DNA of 64,000 bases from Actinomycetospora sp. NBRC 106375 (GTDB lineage: Bacteria; Actinomycetota; Actinomycetes; Mycobacteriales; Pseudonocardiaceae), in contig NZ_BSTS01000001.1 in NCBI RefSeq assembly GCF_030269665.1, forward strand, positions 558,001-622,000. The letters run 5' to 3'. The notes below the pieces were generated by a model that saw nothing but the letters and a program-made list of their open reading frames with translations, ran no database searches and had not been told where the DNA came from. Position 1 is the stretch's first letter; the number at the start of each line of letters is the position of its first letter. Shown one piece after another: positions 14,586 to 23,183 of the stretch. The position numbers and the translations under genes are program-made.

Positions 14586-17500
14586 ATGACGGACGACGAG
14601 CTGTACGTCCCGGAGAACCCCATCCGCTTCGTCACCGCGGCGAGCCTGTTCGACGGGCACGACGCGGCGATCAACATCATGCGGCGGATCCTGCAGCGCC
14701 AGGGCGCCGAGGTCGTGCACCTCGGGCACAACCGCTCGGTCGACGAGGTGGTCTCCGCCGCGATCCAGGAGGACGCCCACGGCGTCGCGATCAGCTCCTA
14801 CCAGGGCGGCCACGTCGAGTACTTCTCGTACCTCGTCGACCTGCTGCGCGAGCGCGGCGCCGGACACGTCAAGGTCTACGGCGGCGGTGGCGGCGTCATC
14901 GTCCAGGACGAGATCGACCGGCTGCACGCCCACGGCGTCGCCCACATCTTCTCCCCGACCGACGGCCAGCGCATGGGCCTGCCGGGGATGATCAACACGA
15001 TGATCCGGGCGTGCGACGCCGACCTCGGCGCGCAGCCCCCGACGAGCTGGGACGGCGTGTTCACCGGCGAGCCGGCGACCCTGGCTCGTGCGCTCTCGGT
15101 CGCCGAGGCCGGCGCCCTGCCCGGCGAGGTCCGGGACCGGGCACGCTCGGCCGTCGAGGGGAAGGCCGTCCCGGTCCTCGGGATCACCGGCACGGGCGGG
15201 TCGGGCAAGTCGTCGCTGACCGACGAGCTGGTGCGCCGCTTCCGCCTCGACCAGGAGGACAAGCTCCGCATCGCGGTCCTCGCCGTCGACCCGACGCGGC
15301 GCAAGGGCGGCGGCGCGCTGCTCGGCGACCGCATCCGCATGAACTCGCTCGGCGGGGCGCAGGTCTACTTCCGCTCGATGGCCTCCCGCGGAGGCGGGGG
15401 CACGCTGCCGGAGAACCTGTCCGACGCGATCCTGCTGCTGCGCGCCTCGGGTGCCGACCTCGTCATCGTCGAGACCCCCGGCATCGGCCAGGGCGACGCC
15501 GGGATCGTCGACTTCGTCGACTCCTCGCTGTACGTCATGACGCCGGAGTTCGGCGCCGCGTCCCAGCTCGAGAAGATCGACATGCTGGACTTCGCCGACG
15601 CCGTCGCGATCAACAAGTTCGAGCGCCGCGGTGCCGACGACGCCCGCCGCGACGTCGCGCGCCAGCTGGTGCGCAACCGCGACGCGTTCGGGGCCTCGTG
15701 GGAGGACATGCCCGTCTTCGGCACCAGCGCCGCCACGTTCCACGACGACGGCGTCACCGCCCTCTACGGCCACCTGCGCGGGATGCTCGGCGGGCACGGC
15801 CTCACCGTCGGCGACGGCCGGCTGACGATCCCGGACTCGAAGGTCTCCACCGACTTCGCGGCCTCGATCCCGCCCGAGCGCGCCCGGTACCTCGCCGACG
15901 TCGCCGGGACGGTGCGGTCGTACCACCAGGACACGGACATGATGGTCACCGCGGCCCGCCGCCGCGCGGCGCTGCGCACCGCCGCCGAGGCCCTCGGCGA
16001 CCGGGACGCGGGCGAGCTGCCGGCCGTGCTGGCCGAGGCCGAGCGCGACCTGCCCGGCGAGGCCGCGGCGCTGCTCGAGGGCTGGCCGCAGACCGTCGAC
16101 GACTACGCGGGCGACGAGATGGTGGTGCACGTCCGCGACAAGGAGCTGCGCACGCAGCTCACCCGCGAGACGCTCTCGGGCACCAAGGTCCACCGGGTCG
16201 CGCTGCCCCCGTTCACGGCCGACGAGGAGGTCCTGCGCTTCCTGCGCCGCGAGAACCTGCCGGGGCACTTCCCGTTCACCGCCGGGGTGTTCGCGTTCAA
16301 GCGCGAGGGCGAGGACCCGGCCCGCATGTTCGCCGGCGAGGGCGACGCGTTCCGCACCAACCGGCGCTTCCACTACCTCTCGGAGGACTCGCCGGCCAAG
16401 CGCCTGTCGACCGCGTTCGACTCGGTGACGCTCTACGGGCACGACCCGGCGACCCCGCCCGACGTCTACGGCAAGGTCGGCACCTCGGGCGTCTCGATCG
16501 CCTCGCTCGACGACATGAAGGTGCTGTACTCGGGCTTCGACCTGACCTCGCCGAGCACGTCGGTGTCGATGACGATCAACGGTCCGGCGCCGGCGATCCT
16601 CGCCTACTTCCTCAACACCGCGGTCGACCAGCAGGTGGACGCGTTCACCACCGAGCACGGACGGGAGCCGGGCGAGGACGAGCGGGCCGAGCTGGCGGCG
16701 CACGCCTACGAGAACGTCCGCGGCACGGTGCAGGCCGACATCCTCAAGGAGGACCAGGGCCAGAACACCTGCATCTTCTCCACCGAGTTCTCGCTGCGGA
16801 TGATGGCCGACATCCAGGAGTGGTTCATCGCGCACAAGGTGCGGAACTTCTACTCGGTGTCGATCTCCGGCTACCACATCGCGGAGGCCGGGGCGAACCC
16901 CATCTCGCAGCTCGCGTTCACGCTGGCGAACGGCTTCACCTACGTCGAGTCCTACCTCGCGCGGGGCATGGACATCGACGACTTCGCGCCGAACCTGTCG
17001 TTCTTCTTCTCCAACGGCATGGACGCCGAGTACTCCGTCATCGGGCGGGTGGCGCGCCGCATCTGGGCGGTCGCCATGCGCGAGCGCTACGGCGCCAACG
17101 AGCGCAGTCAGAAGCTGAAGTACCACGTGCAGACCTCGGGGCGGTCGCTGCACGCGCAGGAGATGAACTTCAACGACATCCGCACGACGCTGCAGGCGCT
17201 CTGCGCGCTCTACGACAACGCGAACTCCCTGCACACCAACGCCTACGACGAGGCGGTGACCACCCCGTCGCAGGAGTCGGTGCGCCGCGCGCTGGCCATC
17301 CAGCTGATCATCAACCGCGAGTGGGGCCTGTCGATGAACGAGAACCCGCTGCAGGGTTCCTTCGTCGTCGACGAGCTGACCGACCTCGTGGAAGAGGCCG
17401 TGCTCAAGGAGTTCGACTCGATCGCCGAGCGCGGCGGTGTCCTCGGCGCGATGGAGACCGGGTACCAGCGCGGCAAGATCCAGGACGAGTCGATGCTCTA

Positions 17501-17822
17501 CGAGTCGCGCAAGCACGACGGCTCGCTGCCGATCGTCGGCGTCAACACCTTCCTGCCCCCGCAGGACGCGGAGCAGGAGGCCCCGGAGCTGGAGCTTTCG
17601 CGGGGCACCGAGGAGGAGAAGAAGGGCCAGCTCGAGCGCGTCGCGGACTTCCAGGCCCGCCACGCCGACTCGGCTCCCGAGGCCCTGCGGCGCCTGCAGG
17701 ACGCGGCGACCTCGGGCGAGAACGTCTTCGCCGCGCTGATGTCCGCGGCCCGCGTCTGCACCCTGGGCCAGCTCACCGACGCCTTCTTCGAGGTCGGCGG
17801 GCAGTACCGCCGCTCGATGTAG
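14586..17822 (+). CDS. icmF: Fused isobutyryl-CoA mutase (IcmF)
   Basis: The 1078-residue length and domain order match IcmF. An N-terminal adenosylcobalamin-binding domain contains SLFDGHDAAINIMRRIL (about residues 20-36) and GGGGGVIVQ. A MeaB-like GTPase chaperone follows, with P-loop GTGGSGKS at 202-209. A mutase TIM barrel then begins around residue 540. The enzyme interconverts isobutyryl-CoA and n-butyryl-CoA (or related branched substrates) using B12, with the GTPase domain protecting the cofactor. The ATG at 14586 is preferred over the open frame to 14502, which lacks homology. A strong convergent hairpin follows directly. Confidence 0.95.
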   Translation: MTDDELYVPENPIRFVTAASLFDGHDAAINIMRRILQRQGAEVVHLGHNRSVDEVVSAAIQEDAHGVAISSYQGGHVEYFSYLVDLLRERGAGHVKVYGGGGGVIVQDEIDRLHAHGVAHIFSPTDGQRMGLPGMINTMIRACDADLGAQPPTSWDGVFTGEPATLARALSVAEAGALPGEVRDRARSAVEGKAVPVLGITGTGGSGKSSLTDELVRRFRLDQEDKLRIAVLAVDPTRRKGGGALLGDRIRMNSLGGAQVYFRSMASRGGGGTLPENLSDAILLLRASGADLVIVETPGIGQGDAGIVDFVDSSLYVMTPEFGAASQLEKIDMLDFADAVAINKFERRGADDARRDVARQLVRNRDAFGASWEDMPVFGTSAATFHDDGVTALYGHLRGMLGGHGLTVGDGRLTIPDSKVSTDFAASIPPERARYLADVAGTVRSYHQDTDMMVTAARRRAALRTAAEALGDRDAGELPAVLAEAERDLPGEAAALLEGWPQTVDDYAGDEMVVHVRDKELRTQLTRETLSGTKVHRVALPPFTADEEVLRFLRRENLPGHFPFTAGVFAFKREGEDPARMFAGEGDAFRTNRRFHYLSEDSPAKRLSTAFDSVTLYGHDPATPPDVYGKVGTSGVSIASLDDMKVLYSGFDLTSPSTSVSMTINGPAPAILAYFLNTAVDQQVDAFTTEHGREPGEDERAELAAHAYENVRGTVQADILKEDQGQNTCIFSTEFSLRMMADIQEWFIAHKVRNFYSVSISGYHIAEAGANPISQLAFTLANGFTYVESYLARGMDIDDFAPNLSFFFSNGMDAEYSVIGRVARRIWAVAMRERYGANERSQKLKYHVQTSGRSLHAQEMNFNDIRTTLQALCALYDNANSLHTNAYDEAVTTPSQESVRRALAIQLIINREWGLSMNENPLQGSFVVDELTDLVEEAVLKEFDSIAERGGVLGAMETGYQRGKIQDESMLYESRKHDGSLPIVGVNTFLPPQDAEQEAPELELSRGTEEEKKGQLERVADFQARHADSAPEALRRLQDAATSGENVFAALMSAARVCTLGQLTDAFFEVGGQYRRSM

Positions 17823-17826
17823 CCCG

Positions 17827-17872
17827 TATGTGAGTAGTTGGCGCCCCGATAGGGGCCCCAACTACTCACATA
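17827..17872. terminator. Bidirectional terminator hairpin of the TGTGAG-foot family (member 1)
   Basis: Arms 17827-17847 and 17852-17872 pair at 20 of 21 positions around a GATA loop. The base of the stem is TATGTGAG, followed by TAGTTGGCGCCCC. It lies between the convergent icmF and WS/DGAT genes, 4 bp after one stop. The TAG stop of the minus-strand gene lies inside the arm. No T-tract is present. Confidence 0.85.
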
Positions 17873-19220
17873 ACGAGGCGAGCTGGGCGTCGAGGGCGGC
17901 GACGAAGCGGTCGACGCCGGCTTCGCCGCCGAGGATCGCCGTGTCGGCCCGGACCCCGAGGCGCACGCGCCCGGCGTAGCTCAGGATCGAGACGCCGAGG
18001 GCGAGGTCCCCGGAGCAGGGCACCCAGAACAGGGCGTCGCGGACGCGCGTGCCGGCGATCGTCAGCGGCGCGACCGGGCCCGGCACGTTCGAGATGATCA
18101 CCGACGAGGTCGTCGCGTAGCGGGCCACGAGCGCCCGGGTCCACTCCGGCCGTCCGTGCCCCGACCCGGCGATCCCCGCGAAGGTGGCCAGGGCCTGGTC
18201 GGTGCGCTTGATCGTCGCCATCGCGGCGTGCACCCGCTCCACGCGCCGCCCCGGGTCGGGCTCGTCGGTGGGCAGGGGCGGGAGCACGAGCCCCACCTCG
18301 TTGCCGAGCTCGTCGGAGATCGGGCGGTCCAGCGGGCGCATGTTGATCGGCATCACGGCGCGCAGGCGCGGGGTGTTCTCGCCGAGGAACTCCCGCAGCG
18401 CCCCGGCGATGGCGGCGCAGAGGACGTCGTTGACGCTGCCGCCGGCGGGCTTGCCGGCGGCCTTCACCGTCTCCAGCGGCACCATCGACGTCCACCGCGC
18501 CGACTTCGCCGGGCCCGGTCGGCCCTGCAGCGCCGAGGGCGGGTCCTGCGGCGGGCGGGTGAGCATCGCCGTCGAGGTCCGCACCGCCCGGCCGGTGGCA
18601 CGCAGCTCGGCGGCCCCCTCCGACGTCCCGGCCGCCCGGACCTTCCCGCGCAGGTCGGCGACCCGCTGGCGCGCCTCCCGGTGCAGCAGGCGCCAGTCGT
18701 GGGCACGGCGCGGGCGGCGGGGGGCCTCGGCGTAGGCGGTCGGTGTCCCCTCGGCGGCCGGCTCGTCGGCGAGCACGTGGAACAGATGGTTCAGCGCGAC
18801 ACCGTCGGCGAGGCCGTGGTGGATGTTGACGAGCAGCGCCGACCCGTCACCCCGGTAGCCCGTCACGAGGTGCAGCGACCACCACGGCCGGTCCGCGGGC
18901 AGCGGCTCGGACATGGCGGCACCGACATGACGGGCGAGGGCGGCGTCGTCACCCGGCGCGGGGAGTGCGACGGTCCGGACGTGCTCGTCCAGGTCCGGCG
19001 CGGCGTCGACCCACCGAGCCGGGCCGAGCTGCCCGACCGTCCACGTCGGCCGCTGCCGCAGCCCGGGATAGGCGGCGACCCAGCGGTCCTGGACGCGCTC
19101 GCGCAGCGCGTCCAGGTCCACCGGCCCCTCGCAGAAGAGGATCCCGTGCACCACCATCCGGTTGGTGGGCTGCTCGAGCTGCAGCCACGCGGTGTCGATG
19201 CCCGACGCCCATCGGTCCAC
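17862..19220 (-). CDS. Wax ester synthase/diacylglycerol acyltransferase (WS/DGAT)
   Basis: A 452-residue member of the bacterial WS/DGAT family with the active-site motif HHxxxDG as HHGLADG at residues 134-140. The C-terminal half contains VNDVLCAAIAGAL and SNVPGP. It esterifies fatty alcohols or diacylglycerol with acyl-CoA to form storage lipid. The GTG at 19220 is preceded by GGAGGACC. The last codons (LCE and the TAG) are encoded inside the shared terminator arm. The promoter region is shared with the divergent gene at 19295 and holds a palindrome at 19250. Confidence 0.9.
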   Translation of the reverse strand: MDRWASGIDTAWLQLEQPTNRMVVHGILFCEGPVDLDALRERVQDRWVAAYPGLRQRPTWTVGQLGPARWVDAAPDLDEHVRTVALPAPGDDAALARHVGAAMSEPLPADRPWWSLHLVTGYRGDGSALLVNIHHGLADGVALNHLFHVLADEPAAEGTPTAYAEAPRRPRRAHDWRLLHREARQRVADLRGKVRAAGTSEGAAELRATGRAVRTSTAMLTRPPQDPPSALQGRPGPAKSARWTSMVPLETVKAAGKPAGGSVNDVLCAAIAGALREFLGENTPRLRAVMPINMRPLDRPISDELGNEVGLVLPPLPTDEPDPGRRVERVHAAMATIKRTDQALATFAGIAGSGHGRPEWTRALVARYATTSSVIISNVPGPVAPLTIAGTRVRDALFWVPCSGDLALGVSILSYAGRVRLGVRADTAILGGEAGVDRFVAALDAQLASLCE

Positions 19221-19249
19221 GGGGGTGGTCCTCCGATCACACGAGAATG

Positions 19250-19268
19250 CCGGTACCGACGGTATCGG
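19250..19268. promoter_or_regulatory. Operator-like palindrome between the WS/DGAT and metal-receptor-like genes
   Basis: CCGGTACC-GAC-GGTATCGG is an inverted repeat with one mismatch (core TACCGACGGTA), placed 27 bp before the ATG at 19295 and 30 bp before the divergent GTG. The size suits a TetR-type dimer site. No TetR gene lies next to it. Confidence 0.45.
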
Positions 19269-19294
19269 ATGTCTCGCGGTGGCACGCTGGGGGC

Positions 19295-20080
19295 ATGAAC
19301 GCCGGCATGTACGTGCGGGACGACGAGGACCGCCGCGTCCCGCTCCCCGAGACCGTCCGGCGCGTGGTCAGCCTCGTCCCCTCGCTCACCGAGGCCGTGG
19401 GCGTCACCGCGCCCGGCCTGCTCGTCGGGGCGACCGACTGGTGCACGCACCCGCCCGACCTCGACGACCACGACGTCACGCGCGTGCGGGGGACGAAGAA
19501 CCCCGACATCGACACGATCGTCGGCCTGCGCCCCGACCTCGTGCTCGCCAACGCCGAGGAGAACAAGCCCGGCGAGCTGGAGAAGCTGCGCGCGGCCGGC
19601 CTCGCCGTCTACGTCACCGACATCCGGACCGTGGACGGGGCGTTGCGCTCGCTGGAGCGGATGCTCGCCGCGTGCGGGCTCGAGCGCCCGGCCTGGATCG
19701 ACGGGGCGCGCGCCGCCTGGGACACCCTCCCGCTGCCCGAGACGCCGCGACGCGCCGTCGTGCCGATCTGGCGCAAGCCGTGGATGGCGGTCGGCTCGGA
19801 CACGTTCACGGGCGCGGTCCTCGACCGCCTGGGCGTGGAGAACGTGCTCGGCGACAGCCCCGAGCGCTACCCGCGCTTCGACCCCGCCGACCTGCCCGCG
19901 CACGACCTCGTCGTGCTGCCCGACGAGCCGTACACGTTCACCGCCGAGGACGGGCCGGAGAGCTTCGCGGCGCCGTCGGCGCTGGTCAGCGGGCGCCTGC
20001 TCACCTGGTACGGGCCCAGCCTGCTCGAGGCCGCCCGGGTCCTGCCCGAGCAGCTCGGGGTGACATCGCTCAGGCCATAG
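19295..20080 (+). CDS. Cytoplasmic helical-backbone metal-receptor-like protein (BtuF/FhuD fold)
   Basis: A 261-residue protein with the fold of periplasmic B12/siderophore-binding proteins (RVVSLVPSLTEAV, TKNPDIDTIVGLRPDLVLAN, then the long helix). It lacks a signal peptide and lipobox, so it should stay in the cytoplasm. No ABC transporter is adjacent. A second in-frame ATG lies at 19307. Cobalamin-related handling is possible given nearby icmF but unproven. The stop lies one base from the convergent SDR stop. Confidence 0.75.
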   Translation: MNAGMYVRDDEDRRVPLPETVRRVVSLVPSLTEAVGVTAPGLLVGATDWCTHPPDLDDHDVTRVRGTKNPDIDTIVGLRPDLVLANAEENKPGELEKLRAAGLAVYVTDIRTVDGALRSLERMLAACGLERPAWIDGARAAWDTLPLPETPRRAVVPIWRKPWMAVGSDTFTGAVLDRLGVENVLGDSPERYPRFDPADLPAHDLVVLPDEPYTFTAEDGPESFAAPSALVSGRLLTWYGPSLLEAARVLPEQLGVTSLRP

Positions 20081-20081
20081 C

Positions 20082-20843
20082 TCAGGTCGTCGTGACGCCG
20101 CCGTCGACGGTCAGCGTGGTGCCCGTGACGTAGGACCCGGCGTCGGACACGAGGAACACCAGGGCCGCCGCGAGCTCCTCCGGATCGCCGATCCGGTTGG
20201 CGAGGACCCGCGGCATCATCGTCTCGAGGTAGCCCTCGTGGTAGCTGTCGGTCATCTCCGAGGTGAAGAAACCGGGCGCGAGGGCGTTGACGCGGATGCC
20301 CTTGCGGCCGGTCCACTGCTGGGCGAGGTCGCGGGTCAGGCCGAGCAGGCCCGCCTTCGACGCCGAGTACGCGGCCTGCGGCAGGGCCGCCGTGGTCAGG
20401 CCCAGGATGCTCGAGACGTTGACGATCGCGCTGCCGGGCGCCATGTGGTGCGCGACGGCCTGCGCCATCCAATAGCAGCCGTTGAGGTTGATGTCGATCA
20501 CCTCGCGGAACTGCTCCGGCGTCTCCTTCGTCGCGGGGTAGGCGGTGCCGATCCCGGCGTTGTTGACCAGGATGTCGAGGCGTCCGAGCTCGTTCACCGC
20601 GGCGTCGGCGAGCGCGCGGCAGTCCTCGGGCGAGGCGACGTCGGTGCGCACGGTGACCGCTCGGCGCCCGCGCTCCTCGACGGCCTTGCGCGTGTCCTCC
20701 AGCTTCTCGGTGCGCCGCGCGCCCAGCACGACGTCGGCGCCGGCCTCGGCCAGCGCGGTGGCGAACACGGCACCGAGCCCGGAACTGGCGCCGGTGATCA
20801 CGGCGACGCGGTCGTCGAGGCGGAAGCGATCGAGGATGCCCAT
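20082..20843 (-). CDS. Short-chain dehydrogenase/reductase (classical SDR)
   Basis: A 253-residue SDR with the NAD(P)-binding TGASSGLG motif near residue 18, NNAG in the middle, the catalytic Ser in NVSSILG, the YSASK pair, and PGFFTSEM after it. The C-terminal VDGGVTTT is typical of the FabG-like group. The ATG is at 20843. Substrate unknown. Confidence 0.85.
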   Translation of the reverse strand: MGILDRFRLDDRVAVITGASSGLGAVFATALAEAGADVVLGARRTEKLEDTRKAVEERGRRAVTVRTDVASPEDCRALADAAVNELGRLDILVNNAGIGTAYPATKETPEQFREVIDINLNGCYWMAQAVAHHMAPGSAIVNVSSILGLTTAALPQAAYSASKAGLLGLTRDLAQQWTGRKGIRVNALAPGFFTSEMTDSYHEGYLETMMPRVLANRIGDPEELAAALVFLVSDAGSYVTGTTLTVDGGVTTT

Positions 20844-20870
20844 GGCCGAGGGACCGTAGCGGTCCGTGCC

Positions 20871-20876
20871 TAGGCT
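20871..20876 (+). promoter_or_regulatory. -10 element TAGGCT upstream of the AEC transporter
   Basis: Six nt after TAGGCT lies GTG at 20883, which opens a four-codon frame (V-V-G-T) whose TGA overlaps the transporter GTG at 20894 as GTGA. The transcript may therefore start on a mini-leader ORF. Confidence 0.4.
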
Positions 20877-20893
20877 CGTCGGGTGGTCGGCAC

Positions 20894-21811
20894 GTGAGCG
20901 GTGTGGTCGAGGGCTTCGTCGTCATCGGCGTCGTCGTCGCCGTGGGGATCCTCGTGGGGCGCCTCGGGGTGCTCCCCGACGGGGCCACGGAGGTCCTGTC
21001 CCGGACGGCGTTCTTCGTGGCGAGCCCCGCGCTGCTCTTCGTCACGCTGCTGCGGGCGGACGTGGCGCGGGTCCTGTCGACGGGGCTCGTCGTCACCGCC
21101 CTCGCGGCGGTGGCGGTGTGCCTGCTCTACGTGCCGATCGGGATGCTGCGGCGCCGGCCGCGCGGCGAGACGGTCGTCGGATCGATGGCGAGCGGCTACC
21201 TCAACGCCGGCAACCTCGGCCTGCCGATCGCCACCTACGCGCTCGGCAGCGCCGCCGAGATCGCGCCGGCCCTGATCTTCCAGCTGGCGGTGCTCACGCC
21301 GGCCTACACGACGCTGCTGGACGCCGTCGCCGCCCGTCGCCGCGGGGAGTCCGCGGGTCTCGGCGGGGCGCTGCTGGCGCCGCTGCGCAACCCGTTGCTG
21401 ATCGCGACGGTGGCGGGCCTCGCGCTGAACGTGGCCGGGGTCCGGGTGCCCGGGAGCCTGCTCGAACCCGTCGAGCTGCTGGCCGACCTGGCGGTGCCGG
21501 CGATGCTGCTGGCCTTCGGGCTCTCGCTGGCCCACGCCCAGCGGCCGGGCCGCGACGACGACCCCGTGTGCCTGGGCGCGGTGATCGTGCTGAAGAACCT
21601 CGCGCATCCCGTCATCGCCTGGGGACTGGGCCTGGCGTTCGGCCTCGCGGGCCCGGCGTTGCTGACCGTCGTGGTCAGCGCCGCCCTGCCCACGGCCCAG
21701 AACGTCTTCGGGTACGCGGTGCGCTTCGACACCGGCGTCGCCCTGGCCCGCGACGCCGCCCTGCTCACGACCCTGCTCAGCGTCCCGGTGCTGCTGGTGG
21801 TGGCGCTGTAG
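20894..21811 (+). CDS. AEC family transporter (auxin efflux carrier type)
   Basis: A 305-residue integral membrane protein with about ten hydrophobic segments and the conserved AEC regions SGYLNAGNLGLPIATYALG and ALPTAQNVFGYA. Bacterial members export or import small carboxylates such as malate. The GTG is chosen by homology start and by overlap with the mini-leader stop. It is followed immediately by a perfect palindromic terminator. Confidence 0.85.
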   Translation: MSGVVEGFVVIGVVVAVGILVGRLGVLPDGATEVLSRTAFFVASPALLFVTLLRADVARVLSTGLVVTALAAVAVCLLYVPIGMLRRRPRGETVVGSMASGYLNAGNLGLPIATYALGSAAEIAPALIFQLAVLTPAYTTLLDAVAARRRGESAGLGGALLAPLRNPLLIATVAGLALNVAGVRVPGSLLEPVELLADLAVPAMLLAFGLSLAHAQRPGRDDDPVCLGAVIVLKNLAHPVIAWGLGLAFGLAGPALLTVVVSAALPTAQNVFGYAVRFDTGVALARDAALLTTLLSVPVLLVVAL

Positions 21812-21859
21812 GTATGTGAGCGAACTTTGGTGCTATAGCACCAAAGTTCGCTCACATAC
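21812..21859. terminator. Perfect 48-bp palindromic terminator, TGTGAG-foot family (member 2)
   Basis: Positions 21812-21835 and 21836-21859 are exact reverse complements (arm begins GTATGTGAGCGAACTTTGG; centre CTATAG). It begins at the base after the AEC stop codon and ends 4 bp before the stop codon of the convergent MFS gene. The TGTGAG base is shared with members 1, 3 and 4 while the inner stem differs completely. Confidence 0.9.
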
Positions 21860-21863
21860 GAAG

Positions 21864-23072
21864 TCAGGCGGGCACCAGCTCGCGGGTCTCATCGGGCGCC
21901 TCGGCGGCCGCCGACCGGCGGCGGCCGCGGACCTCGAGGCCGCCGGACAGCGCCAGGACGGCGAGGCCGACGACGGCGAGGGCGGCGCCGACGATCGTGG
22001 GGGCGAGGTAGCCGAGGCCGGCCGCGATGACCATGCCGCCCAGCCACGCGCCCAGCGAGTTGGCGATGTTCGACGCCGACTGGATGGCCGCCGACGCCAC
22101 GGTGGGCGCCTCGCCGACGAGGTCGAGGATGCGGGTCTGGATCGCCGGGCCGAGGGCCAGCGAGAACATGCCGGCGCCGAACAGCGAGAGCACCGCGAGC
22201 ACCGGGTGGTGCACGGTGACGACGAAGCTCACGAGCACACCGGCCAGCGCGAGCAGGCAGACGTAGAGCGTGCCGAGCGGGGCGCGGTCGGCGGCGCGGC
22301 CGCCGAGCACCGAGCCGGCGGTCATGCCGAGGCCGACGACGGCGAGCAGCAGCGTCACCGTGGCGGTGGAGAACCCGCCGACCTCGGTGAGCATCGGCGT
22401 CACGTAGCTGTAGCAGGCGAACATCGCACCGAAGCCGAACACCACGGCCGCCAGGGAGAGCACGACCTGCGGCTGGCGCAGGGCCGCGACCTCGCCGCGC
22501 AGGGCGCCCTTGCCGGTCGCGGCGGGCGCGGCGGCGGGGACGAACGCGGCGACGGCGCCGAGGGCGACGAGCCCGATCACGCCGACGACGGCGAAGGTGG
22601 CGCGCCAGCCGGCGGCCTGGCCGAGCAGCGTCGCGAGCGGCACGCCGACGACGTTGGCGACGGTCAGGCCGAGGAAGACCCGCGAGACGGCGGTGGCGCG
22701 GCGGTCGCGGCCGACCATGGCCGCGGCGGTCACCGACGCGAGGCCGAAGAAGGCGCCGTGCGGCAGGCCGGTGAGGAAGCGGACGACCATGAGCGACCCG
22801 ATCCCGGGCGCGATCGCCGAGGCGAGGTTGCCGACGGCGAACACGCCCATGAGGGCCATGAGGACGGGGCGGCGGGGCAGCTTGACGGTCGCGCCGGCGA
22901 GCAGGGGTGCGCCGACGACGACGCCGGCGGCGTAGGCGGACACGAGGTGGCCGGCCTCGCTGAGCGGCACACCGAGATCGCCCGCGACCTCGGGCAGCAA
23001 GCCCATGATCACGAACTCGGTGGTGCCGATGCCGAAGGTGCCCAGGGCGAGGGCGAGCAGAGCCAGAGGCAC
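21864..23072 (-). CDS. MFS transporter, DHA1 (AraJ/Cmx-like) family
   Basis: A 402-residue 12-helix transporter. [18 protein letters not shown] in helix 1 and [16 protein letters not shown] in helix 2 are typical of the arabinose/chloramphenicol-type exporters. The C-terminus is short and charged (RGRRRS). It is divergent from a LysR regulator, the classic arrangement for a regulated exporter, and shares a palindromic region with it. Confidence 0.87.
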   Translation of the reverse strand: MPLALLALALGTFGIGTTEFVIMGLLPEVAGDLGVPLSEAGHLVSAYAAGVVVGAPLLAGATVKLPRRPVLMALMGVFAVGNLASAIAPGIGSLMVVRFLTGLPHGAFFGLASVTAAAMVGRDRRATAVSRVFLGLTVANVVGVPLATLLGQAAGWRATFAVVGVIGLVALGAVAAFVPAAAPAATGKGALRGEVAALRQPQVVLSLAAVVFGFGAMFACYSYVTPMLTEVGGFSTATVTLLLAVVGLGMTAGSVLGGRAADRAPLGTLYVCLLALAGVLVSFVVTVHHPVLAVLSLFGAGMFSLALGPAIQTRILDLVGEAPTVASAAIQSASNIANSLGAWLGGMVIAAGLGYLAPTIVGAALAVVGLAVLALSGGLEVRGRRRSAAAEAPDETRELVPA

Positions 23073-23140
23073 GGGGAGCTCCTCGGGGGTGGACGACTGG
23101 TCTTCATCCGGTCGCCATCCACCGTGCGAGCCCAGGAGCC

Positions 23141-23177
23141 ATAAGTCGAAGTAGCTTCTCGTCAGAAGTCATAAGCT
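23141..23177. promoter_or_regulatory. LysR operator region and leaderless -10 of the regulator
   Basis: Overlapping palindromes GAAG-TAG-CTTC (23148-23158) and CTTCT-CGTC-AGAAG (23155-23168) lie between ATAAG direct repeats at 23141 and 23171. TAAGCT (23172-23177) sits 6 nt before the LysR ATG. LysR proteins bind such T-rich inverted repeats and repress themselves. AT content is clearly above the surroundings. Confidence 0.5.
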
Positions 23178-23183
23178 GAGCTG

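Noticed and set aside
14469-17861. 1130-codon open frame antisense to icmF
   Set aside because: Composition-driven shadow; the plus strand encodes a complete IcmF.
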